Assembly (NCBI RefSeq): GCF_017921975.2
Contig: NZ_JAGEMO020000033.1
Span: 26,630-90,629, forward strand
Source of the DNA: Hymenobacter terricola
GTDB lineage: Bacteria; Bacteroidota; Bacteroidia; Cytophagales; Hymenobacteraceae
Reading direction: 5' to 3'
DNA length: 64,000 nucleotides
Shown: positions 1 through 7,114 of the stretch, one piece after another
Numbering within the stretch: the first letter of the stretch is position 1
Layout: each line of letters starts with the position of its first letter
Made by a program: the position numbers and the translations under genes
Notes under the pieces: model-generated
Told to the model about the DNA's origin: nothing
Database searches by the model: none
Seen by the model: only the letters and a program-made list of their open reading frames with translations

Positions 1-281
1 CCCCGGGGCCGCACCCCATTCAGGGCATCGGCGCCGGCTTCATCCCCGACAACCTGCACGTCAACGTCCTCGACGGGGCCATCCAGGTTTCGCAGCAGGA
101 AGCGTACGAGATGACCCGCCGCGCCGCCCGCGAGGAAGGTATTTTCGTGGGCGTGTCGTCGGGCGCATCGTTGGCCGCCATCGCCAAGAAGCTGCCCGAT
201 ATGCCCCAGGGAGCCCGTGTCCTCACGTTCTGCTACGATACCGGGGAGCGGTACCTGTCGGTAGATGGCCTGTTTGTGTAA
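1..281 (+). CDS. cysK: Cysteine synthase, C-terminal part (5' end outside window)
   Basis: Partial gene; the reading frame enters at base 3 and gives 92 residues before TAA. O-acetylserine sulfhydrylase makes L-cysteine from O-acetylserine and sulfide with PLP in the cytoplasm. The visible part has the CysK segment HPIQGIGAGFIP, then SQQEAYEMTRRAAREEGIF, the GVSSGA turn, and an ending DTGERYLSVDGLF typical of the family's C-terminus. All three blocks are in the order and spacing known for CysK/CysM. The PLP-binding lysine lies upstream, outside the window. CysM-type paralogues cannot be fully excluded from the C-terminus alone. A hairpin terminator follows 46 bases after the stop, in front of a convergent gene. 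Confidence 0.88.
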   Translation, partial: PGPHPIQGIGAGFIPDNLHVNVLDGAIQVSQQEAYEMTRRAAREEGIFVGVSSGASLAAIAKKLPDMPQGARVLTFCYDTGERYLSVDGLFV

Positions 282-327
282 GGCGCCGTGCTACGGACAA
301 GGAGAGGAATTGCCTCAATCAATTAAC

Positions 328-364
328 AAAAAAAGGGCCGCCCCAACCGGGACGGCCCTTTTTT
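328..364. terminator. Bidirectional intrinsic terminator between convergent genes
   Basis: A GC-rich 10-bp stem with one mismatch (gggccgcccc / gggacggccc) around an AACC loop is flanked by seven A on the left and six T on the right. It can stop the cysteine synthase transcript (+) and the T9SS protein transcript (-). Confidence 0.85.
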
Positions 365-387
365 ATAAGCGCTAAAAACAGCTTCTG

Positions 388-3300
388 CTACTCCAGCACC
401 ACTTTGCGGGTGAGGACATCGCTGCCCACCTGCACGCGCAGGGTGTAGAGGCCTGGGGCCAGGCCGCGGGTGGTCAGCGTCTGCTCGGCCGAGCCGGCGG
501 CCAGGGTTTTGGTCAGCACTTTCTGGCCCAGGGCGTTCAGCAGCGTGGCTTGGCCGGCGGCGTTGAGGCCGTTGAGGCGCACGGTGAGTTGGCCGGTGTT
601 GCTGGGATTCGGAAACACCAGCAGGGCGCTGCTCTCAATTTGCGCCTGGCTGGCCAGCAAAGCCGTGCCAGCCAGCGTGAACGAGCCGGTGGCATCGGAG
701 CCGCCGAAGCCGCTCACGGCCACGTAGTAGCGCGTGCCGGCCGTGAGGCCCGTTACCGGAACCGCGCCCAGGGCCGTGTTGGCCGTGCCGCTGCCCTGGC
801 AGAACACCTGGCTGAACGGACCCGCCGAGCAGCTGGGGCTGGTGAAGATGCGAACCGCGCCCGCCGCGCTGCCGGTGAAGGTCAGCGTGGTGCTGGTGCC
901 GCTGGGCGTAAAGGCGAACCAGACGTCCTTGGGCAGGGCGCCGCCCGCGCAGGCCGGCGTGTTGATGCCGTTCTGGACGCTGGTGGTGGCTCCCAGGTTT
1001 GAGCCCGAGACGGTGCCAGAGGTCAATTGCTGGGCTCCGCAAGGCTCGTCGTTGGTGGGGGCCGTGAGCGGGGTGGTGAAGGAGAATGGACCCGTGAGGG
1101 TGCTGCTGCCGTTGAAGCCCCCGCAGATTTGCTGCACGTAGAACTGGTAAGCAGTGGTGGGCGCCAGGCCGGTGAGCGTGGCACTGGTGCCCGTAATGCC
1201 CGAAAGGGTGGTGCCGCCGCCCGTGGGCGAGAAGCCCGTGGGGCCGTAAATAACCGTGTAGGTGCTGCCCGTGCCGCCGCTCACGGCGGCCCAGCCGGCA
1301 ACTGCCGTGGTGTTGGTGAGGCCGGTAGCCGTCAGGCCGTTCGGGGCCGGGCAGTTGGGCACCGGCGTGGCGCAGATGGTGAAGTTGCCCAGCGTATAGG
1401 TGGTGCTGTATTCGCTCACGCGGATGTAATAGGTCGTGCTGGGCGTCAGCGTCAGCAGGTCCAGGTTGGGCGCCGCGGTGTTGGCCGCCGTGCCTGCGCA
1501 GCTCATGTAGGTCAGCGGCCCGGCGCAGGCCGTGCCCGAGTAAGCCCGTACCGCGCTGGCCGCGCCGCCGGTCACGCTGATGCGAACCTGCGTGCTGGTG
1601 GGGCCGGTAGCCGCCGTGGTGAAGCTGAACCACACATCGTGCGGCGCCGTGACCGTGCCACAGCCCGTGCCCTGCGCGCCCGAGGCGTACACGGTGCTGG
1701 CCGTGGTGCCCGCGCCCACGCTGGTGGTCGAGAGCGGCGTGCAGGTGTTGGTAACCGGCAGCAGCGTGGCGCCGCAGGGGTCGTCGTTCACAATTTGGGT
1801 GGTGAAGGCCACCGGGCCGGCCGTGCCGGAGCTGGCCCCCGCCGCGCAGTTCAGCGTGACGTAAAACTGGTAGGTAGTGCCCGGCGTCAGGCCGGTCACG
1901 TTATAAGGCGGCGCGGCGAGGGCGCTGACGGTGGTGTAGAGGTTGGTGGCCGAGCTGGGCAGGGCCGGGTTGAAACCGGTGGGGCCGTAGAGCACGGTGT
2001 AGGTGCCGGTGCCGCCCGTGAGCCAGCTCAGCGCGGCCGTGGTGGTGGCAGTGGTGGCCGTCAGGCCGGCCGGGGTGAGGCAGCCCGTGGCCGATTCGAG
2101 GATGATGTTATCGAGGCCGATGTCGTTGCTGGCGTAGTCGCCCCGCCCGCGAAAGCGGATGATGGACGTGGCCGACGTGCTGCTGATGGGCAGCACCTGG
2201 TTGCTAAAGCCCGTGCCGCTCAGCTTGAAGCCCGCCAGCCGGCTAAACGTGGTGCCGCCGTTGGCCGAAAACTCGACTATCAGCGAATCGGTACCGGTGA
2301 TGTTGCTGAAGTCAAAGCTCAGGCGCTTGGCCCCGGTGGGGCTCAGGTTTACCAGCAGGTCGAGGGTGCCCATCACCCCGCCCATCGTCCAGCCGCTGTG
2401 GAAGCGGGCCGAGTGGCTGCCCTGGCTGCTCACGGGCGAGTAGATGTAGGAAGTGGGGGAGGTCCAGGCGGCGGCCACGCCGTCGTCATCGCGCCGCCAC
2501 GAGGCGTTGCCCGTCGCGGGCGTGTTGCGCCAGAACGTGGAGGGCACATCCCGCGTGTTGCAGCCGTTCACCCAGGTGTTTTCGAAGCTCTCGGTGACGG
2601 GCAGCGTGGCATAAACAGCCGTGGCGGTGCTTACGGTTACGGCCGTTGAGTTGGCCGACAGCGTGCCGCAGCTCACCCGGGCCCGGTAGAGTGTGGTGGC
2701 GGTGAGGCCCGAAGTGGTGTAAGTAGCGCTGGTGGCGCCGGTGATGTCGGTCCAGGTCACGCCGTTATCGGTCGACGCCTGCCATTGGTAGCCAATGCCA
2801 ACGTCGCCGGTAGCGCCGGTCAGCGACAGGGTGATGCTCGTGGCCGCGCACACGCTGGCGGCCGTCGAAACGGCCGTGCCGGCCGTGGGCGCCCCCGAGC
2901 ACACCGAATTCAGGCTGATGCCGAACACGTTGAGTACCCCGGTCGTGGAAGTTTTGTTGAAGGCCACGCTCTGCACCAGCTTGGTGTAGTTAGCAGCCAG
3001 CAGGGGCACCCGAAGCTGATAGAGGCGCGGGTCGGCGGTATTGTTGTCGATGGTGCTGGTGGCGTCGCGGCCCACACGGCCCAGGCCGAGCAGCACCGGG
3101 TTGGCGCCGGCGTACCAGTCGGCCACCGTTTGGGCGGCCAGTACCTGCGTGGTGCCGTCCGTAAAAGTAACCGTGACCGTGACCGTGCTCACGCCGCCGC
3201 CGGATGTTACCAGGGCGTACACTTCACCGGCCGTCTGGGGGGTGGCCAGGGTGAGGGTGCCGGTGCCGGTGGTGCCCGAGCCCGTGAGGGGCAGGCGCAG

Positions 3301-3630
3301 GGAGTTGTTGGCTGAGTACGAGGCCATCTGGAACGTCAGGCCGCTGGTGGCCGCGCTGCTGATGAGGCCGTTGGCCGGCAGGAAGCTGGTGGGGCTCAGG
3401 CCGGCCGGGTTCACGAAGTTGGGCGCCATGAAGCAGTAGCCGGTACCGGCGCTGCCGTCCACGTCGTAGGTGGTGGAAGAAACGGCCGTGCCGCTGCCGT
3501 TGGCAATCACGTCCTGGTTGAAACCAGTGACCACGACCGGAGCAAAAGCGGCTTTTGCCGAAGTCGCGCCCAAGCCGAGGCCCAGGGTGCACAGCAACAT
3601 TCGGAGAAGTTGAGTAGGGGGTTTTTTCAT
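388..3630 (-). CDS. T9SS-exported multidomain surface or secreted protein (Ig-like, jelly-roll, FN3 and PPC-like modules)
   Basis: About 1080 residues from the ATG at 3630, chosen because it opens MKKPPTQLLRMLL followed by a clear signal peptide ending near AKA; the open frame continues upstream to 3708 without a plausible leader. Residues about 28-240 form an all-beta N-terminal domain also present in the divergent neighbour at 4254. Then come an Ig-like domain (YQWQASTDNG), a jelly-roll of the choice-of-anchor J/MAM-like type (about 345-515, ending DIGLDNIILES), and FN3 domains alternating with modules that start NDDPCGA or NDEPCGA and contain DVWFSF, which resemble PPC domains. The last about 80 residues (VFPNPSNTGQL ... 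GLYTLRVQVG ... KVVLE) are a type A T9SS sorting domain. The substrate or adhesion target is unknown; I see no catalytic motif. Confidence 0.85.
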   Translation of the reverse strand: MKKPPTQLLRMLLCTLGLGLGATSAKAAFAPVVVTGFNQDVIANGSGTAVSSTTYDVDGSAGTGYCFMAPNFVNPAGLSPTSFLPANGLISSAATSGLTFQMASYSANNSLRLPLTGSGTTGTGTLTLATPQTAGEVYALVTSGGGVSTVTVTVTFTDGTTQVLAAQTVADWYAGANPVLLGLGRVGRDATSTIDNNTADPRLYQLRVPLLAANYTKLVQSVAFNKTSTTGVLNVFGISLNSVCSGAPTAGTAVSTAASVCAATSITLSLTGATGDVGIGYQWQASTDNGVTWTDITGATSATYTTSGLTATTLYRARVSCGTLSANSTAVTVSTATAVYATLPVTESFENTWVNGCNTRDVPSTFWRNTPATGNASWRRDDDGVAAAWTSPTSYIYSPVSSQGSHSARFHSGWTMGGVMGTLDLLVNLSPTGAKRLSFDFSNITGTDSLIVEFSANGGTTFSRLAGFKLSGTGFSNQVLPISSTSATSIIRFRGRGDYASNDIGLDNIILESATGCLTPAGLTATTATTTAALSWLTGGTGTYTVLYGPTGFNPALPSSATNLYTTVSALAAPPYNVTGLTPGTTYQFYVTLNCAAGASSGTAGPVAFTTQIVNDDPCGATLLPVTNTCTPLSTTSVGAGTTASTVYASGAQGTGCGTVTAPHDVWFSFTTAATGPTSTQVRISVTGGAASAVRAYSGTACAGPLTYMSCAGTAANTAAPNLDLLTLTPSTTYYIRVSEYSTTYTLGNFTICATPVPNCPAPNGLTATGLTNTTAVAGWAAVSGGTGSTYTVIYGPTGFSPTGGGTTLSGITGTSATLTGLAPTTAYQFYVQQICGGFNGSSTLTGPFSFTTPLTAPTNDEPCGAQQLTSGTVSGSNLGATTSVQNGINTPACAGGALPKDVWFAFTPSGTSTTLTFTGSAAGAVRIFTSPSCSAGPFSQVFCQGSGTANTALGAVPVTGLTAGTRYYVAVSGFGGSDATGSFTLAGTALLASQAQIESSALLVFPNPSNTGQLTVRLNGLNAAGQATLLNALGQKVLTKTLAAGSAEQTLTTRGLAPGLYTLRVQVGSDVLTRKVVLE

Positions 3631-3678
3631 GTAAAACAGTTGGGGTGAAGATGTAAAAGGGGAAAGCAATGGTTGAGT

Positions 3679-3708
3679 CAAAACTAGGAAACAAACCCCT
3701 GTATTCAA
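3679..3708 (-). promoter_or_regulatory. Bacteroidota-type promoter for the T9SS protein at 388-3630
   Basis: On the minus strand, TTG (3708-3706) is followed after 19 bases by TAGTTTTG (3686-3679), matching the Bacteroidota consensus TTG-N19-TAnnTTTG. The predicted start site near 3672 gives a leader of about 40 bases before the ATG at 3630. This also supports the downstream start choice. Confidence 0.6.
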
Positions 3709-4112
3709 GCAGCCTTTTTGCTGTAAGTCAGTGGTTTTTTACCAGATGCCCGTAAGATTGGATGGCTGCTGGCTTTTTGCATCTGATTATACAGCGAAGC
3801 GCTACCGGTATTCGGAATGTGAGGCACCGTAAACGAGCGATATATTCCATGCTGCTGACATACACGAAATTAACCCGCCGAAAACCAGCTGGCCGGCTGA
3901 ATAATGGCTTGCTCAAATATAGATTCACTTATCATTCGTTGTGCCCAGTCCAGAGAGAGGTGCCGTTGTTGGTGCTAAAGCATCGGCTTAATTATTGAAT
4001 TAAATAGCGAAATAATAAAACTATTTAAGCGGTATTCTGGGGATAATCATTTGTCAGCTGGTTAGTGGGTTGTGAGCCGTTTTTAGCAAAATATTTTTTA
4101 CTGAGCAGATTA
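3709..4112. other. Non-coding spacer between divergent T9SS genes
   Basis: Together with its flanks this 623-base spacer (3631-4253) has no convincing gene. It turns strongly AT-rich after about 3960, with short A/T runs, as expected for a divergent regulatory region. A 78-codon open frame at 3762-3998 has no start signal, no recognisable domain and atypical composition, so I do not call it. Confidence 0.6.
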
Positions 4113-4146
4113 TTGGAAAATCTATTTAAAGCTTAGGTTAAGTTTG
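4113..4146 (+). promoter_or_regulatory. Possible promoter for the T9SS protein at 4254
   Basis: TTG (4113-4115) and TAAGTTTG (4139-4146) are 23 bases apart, at the upper limit of the TTG-N(17-23)-TAnnTTTG consensus. The predicted start near 4153 would give a leader of about 100 bases. A second weak -7-like box, TACTTTTA, is at 4221. Confidence 0.35.
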
Positions 4147-4253
4147 GAAATATTGAAATTAATGCGATATAAATAATTGAATTCGAAATGATGGTTTACT
4201 TCGCGGGTAATTTTTTGCGATACTTTTAGTGAGGACAAAAACTTATTCACCGC

Positions 4254-6755
4254 ATGGAAAAAAAATTTACACGCTTTGTAAAGCTGGCCCTTTTCACGCT
4301 GAGCTTCGGTACTGCGCCTGTGGCGCGGGCCGCGTACACCCCGGTCACCGTAGCGGGCTACAACGCCGATGTGGTGGCCAACGGCACGGGCACTTCCCTG
4401 GCCTCGTCCACCATCGGCATCGATGCGGGCGGCTACGTCTTTATGGCGCAGGACTACAACCCTACCGGCACTTCCTACCTGCCCAACAGCGGCCTTATCA
4501 GCAGTGCGGCCACGGCGGGCGTTACGTTTCAGCTGGGGGCCTTCACCGGCAACAACTCGCTGCGCATGCCCGCCACCGGCACCGGGACGGGCACGGGCAC
4601 CGGCACGCTCACATTGGCCACGCCGCAATCGGCCGGCGAGGTGTACTTGCTGGCCACGTCGGGCAGCGGGCCGAGCACGGCCAACATCACGGTGAATTTC
4701 AGCGACGGCACCACCCAGGTATTCAGCGCGCAGACCATTGCCGACTGGTACGGGGGCTCGGGCTACGCGGTGCTGGGCCTGGGCCGGGTGCAGCGCGGCG
4801 TCGAAAACCGCGAAAACAACGCCTCCGACCCTCGCCTGTACCAGGTCCTGCTCACGATTTCGCCGGCCAATTTTGCCAGGCAAATCCAAAGCATTGACTT
4901 TGCCAAAACGTCGACTACCGGCGTGCTCAACGTCATGGGCGTGAGCATTAATTCGGTGTGCAGCGGCACGCCCGCCGCCGGCACGCCCGCCGCCAGCACC
5001 GCCACTGCCTGCACCAACAACAGCTTCAACCTGACGCTGACCGGTTCCGCGTCCGGCTCGGGCGTGAGCTACCAGTGGCAGAGCAGCCCCGCCGGGGCCA
5101 ACACGTTCGCGGCCATCAGCGGGGCTACCACCGTGCCCTACACCGTGGCCAGCCAGGCGGCCGCCACCGATTACCGCGTAGTCGTCACCTGCGCCGGCAG
5201 CGGCATCTCGTCCACCTCGCCCCTGGTGAATGTGCCCCAAAGCTCGTTTCTGAGCTGCTATTGTACGCCCACCGGCGGCAGCTGCGCCAGCGAATGGATT
5301 CGGGGCGTGACCCTGGGGGCGCTGGGCAACTCCAACACCGCCTGCACCACGGGCGGCTACGCGAGCTACGTCGCCAACGCGGCCCTGACCACCACGCTCC
5401 TGCAAGGCGCCACCTACCCCGTCACGCTGGACTTGCATGTGAACGCCGCCAACAGCCAGGCCGGCGTCTGGATTGACTACAACCACAGCGGCACCTTCGA
5501 GGCCAGCGAATACACGCTCATCGGCACGGGCCCGGCCACCGGCTTCGCCAGCCTGAACCTGAGCCTGACCGGCAGCCTCACGGTGCCCGTCACCGCCCTC
5601 ACCGGCCCAACCCGCCTGCGCGTGCGCTCCAACAACGGCGCCGTGGTGGGCAACCAGGCCTGCTTCGGCAGCTACTTCGGCGAAGTGGAAGATTACGTCA
5701 TCACCATTGCGGCGGCTACGGCCTGCGCGGGCATGCCCACCGGGGGCACGGCCACGGCATCCATCCCGTCCGTCTGCCCGGCTACTCCATTCGAGCTGCG
5801 CGCCAGCGGCTATTCCTCCGCCAATACGGGCCTCACCTTTCAGTGGCAGAGCAGCCCGGCGGGCGGCAGCACGTTCACCAATATCAGCGGCGCGACCACC
5901 GTGCCCTACACCGTGCCCAGCCTGGCCTCGGCCACCGATTACCGCCTGCAGGTGATTTGCACGGCCAGCGGCACCTCGGCGTTCTCAACCCCGGTGAGCG
6001 TCACGGCGGCCCCCTTCGCGCAGTGCTACTGCACGCCCACCTACGTGAGCGGCGGCGGCAACGACGTCATCAAAACCGTAACGGTGGGCTCGATGAGCAA
6101 CAACACCGCCGCCCTCGGCAACGCGGCGCCCTACTACCACGACTACAGCGCCCAGCAGCCCAGCCCCCTCATTATCCCAACCTTCGGCCTGGGCCTCACC
6201 GGCGCTGTCACGCTCTCCTTCGGCTCGGATGTTAATCAATACAGCGCCCTCTGGGTTGATTTCAATCACAACGGCATTTTTGAGGCCGCCGAGTACGCCA
6301 CGCTGGGCACCAACGCCGGGGCCAACGGCACCACCACCATCACCTTCGGCGTGCCCGGCTCCGCCGTGCTCGGCCAGACCAAAATGCGCATCCGGGGCGG
6401 CGACGATGTGGTGCCGCTGGCTACCCAGGCCTGCGGGGCCTCGCAGTCGGACTACGGCGAAGCCGAAGACTACCTCGTGAACATCGCCGTCGTGACTGCC
6501 AGCCGGGCCGACCAGGGCAACGTCGCTCTCAGCGCCTTTCCCAATCCCACCACGGCCCAGCTCACGGTGCAGGTCGGCGCTGCCAGCCCCCGGGCCCAGG
6601 TCACCCTCACCGACCTCACCGGCCGGGTGCTGCAAACGGCCCCCGTCACCAACCAAACGGCCAGCTTCAACCTGAGCAGCCTGGCCGCGGGCATCTACCT
6701 GGTGCGCTACCAGGATGAAAGCACTACCAGCACCATCAAAGTGAGCAAGCAATAG
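4254..6755 (+). CDS. T9SS-exported protein with duplicated Ig-like + GEVED modules
   Basis: 833 residues; the ATG is at once followed by a basic, hydrophobic signal peptide ending near VARA. Residues about 27-235 repeat the N-terminal domain of the divergent neighbour (shared pieces GLISSAAT, TLTLATPQ, AGEVY, KTSTTGVLNV and NSVCSG). Two tandem modules follow, each an Ig-like domain (SYQWQSSPAG and TFQWQSSPAG) plus a GEVED-type domain with WIDYNHSG/WVDFNHNG and GEVEDY/GEAEDY. The last about 85 residues (FPNPTTAQLTV ... GIYLVRY ... KVSKQ) are the T9SS sorting domain. GEVED domains are common in T9SS substrates and have no settled function. No catalytic motif is visible. A TG-dipeptide run near residue 108 is encoded by a short repeat. 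Transcription probably ends at the hairpin at 6776. Confidence 0.85.
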   Translation: MEKKFTRFVKLALFTLSFGTAPVARAAYTPVTVAGYNADVVANGTGTSLASSTIGIDAGGYVFMAQDYNPTGTSYLPNSGLISSAATAGVTFQLGAFTGNNSLRMPATGTGTGTGTGTLTLATPQSAGEVYLLATSGSGPSTANITVNFSDGTTQVFSAQTIADWYGGSGYAVLGLGRVQRGVENRENNASDPRLYQVLLTISPANFARQIQSIDFAKTSTTGVLNVMGVSINSVCSGTPAAGTPAASTATACTNNSFNLTLTGSASGSGVSYQWQSSPAGANTFAAISGATTVPYTVASQAAATDYRVVVTCAGSGISSTSPLVNVPQSSFLSCYCTPTGGSCASEWIRGVTLGALGNSNTACTTGGYASYVANAALTTTLLQGATYPVTLDLHVNAANSQAGVWIDYNHSGTFEASEYTLIGTGPATGFASLNLSLTGSLTVPVTALTGPTRLRVRSNNGAVVGNQACFGSYFGEVEDYVITIAAATACAGMPTGGTATASIPSVCPATPFELRASGYSSANTGLTFQWQSSPAGGSTFTNISGATTVPYTVPSLASATDYRLQVICTASGTSAFSTPVSVTAAPFAQCYCTPTYVSGGGNDVIKTVTVGSMSNNTAALGNAAPYYHDYSAQQPSPLIIPTFGLGLTGAVTLSFGSDVNQYSALWVDFNHNGIFEAAEYATLGTNAGANGTTTITFGVPGSAVLGQTKMRIRGGDDVVPLATQACGASQSDYGEAEDYLVNIAVVTASRADQGNVALSAFPNPTTAQLTVQVGAASPRAQVTLTDLTGRVLQTAPVTNQTASFNLSSLAAGIYLVRYQDESTTSTIKVSKQ

Positions 6756-6775
6756 CCCGCCCTCGGTTCAGACCC

Positions 6776-6810
6776 AAAAAGCCCCCGCAGTAACGCTGCG
6801 GGGGCTTTTT
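6776..6810. terminator. Intrinsic terminator after the 4254 gene
   Basis: A perfect 15-bp stem (aaaaagcccccgcag / ctgcgggggcttttt) closes a five-base loop, with T5 on the right and A5 on the left. It starts 21 bases after the stop codon and can work in both directions. Confidence 0.9.
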
Positions 6811-6867
6811 GCATGATACCAGGCGAACTATGCCAGCCCTCCGCATTACCAGTTTAGGCTCAAAATT

Positions 6868-7033
6868 GGTTTTCAGAGGCCCACACTTTTCTGTGGGTAC
6901 CCGTAGCACGCGCTACAGGCACCAACAGAAAAGTGTGGGCCTCTGAAAACCGGGTTACGGGCACCTACAGAAAAATGTGAGGGTCCGTAGCACGCGCTAC
7001 GGGCCCCTACAGAAAAATGTGGGCCTCTGAAAA
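6868..7033. repeat. Intergenic inverted and direct repeat cluster
   Basis: A perfect 27-bp inverted repeat pairs 6868-6894 with 6925-6951. Its 30-base loop holds a small hairpin, gtagc-acgc-gctac. The same small hairpin recurs at 6987-7000, and the arm sequence acagaaaa(g/a)tgtg recurs at 6925, 6968 and 7010, twice followed by ggcctctgaaaa. The unit '(c)cgtagcacgcgctac ... c(a/t)acagaaaaNtgtg' is therefore present about twice complete and once in part. No coding sequence is seen in 6756-7114. It looks like a small intergenic repeat family (inferred). Confidence 0.75.
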
Positions 7034-7041
7034 AGAGTAGA

Positions 7042-7105
7042 CACCTGCCAACAGAAACAGGGATGCTCCGCCAGCCGGAGCATCCCTCGTTTCTGTTGGC
7101 AGGTG
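7042..7105 (-). terminator. Very long hairpin, probable terminator of the PNGase F-like gene
   Basis: Arms cacctgccaacagaaac + agggatgctccg pair over 29 bp with a single one-base bulge and a five-base loop. It lies 10 bases past the stop of the minus-strand gene, and on that strand a T5 run follows about 9 bases further on (complement of 7030-7034). The stem is much longer than a terminator needs. Confidence 0.65.
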
Positions 7106-7114
7106 CGGGGTTGG

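Noticed and set aside
1027..2649. 540-codon open frame on the + strand inside the T9SS gene
   Set aside because: Antisense shadow of a GC-rich repeat-containing gene; its Arg/Ala/Gly-rich product has no domain, whereas the minus-strand frame has a signal peptide and sorting domain.
3762..3998. 78-codon open frame in the divergent T9SS spacer
   Set aside because: No recognisable domain, no promoter or ribosome site, composition like non-coding DNA.
4122..5486. 454-codon open frame on the - strand over the 4254 gene
   Set aside because: Shadow frame of low-complexity composition; the plus-strand gene has clear domains.
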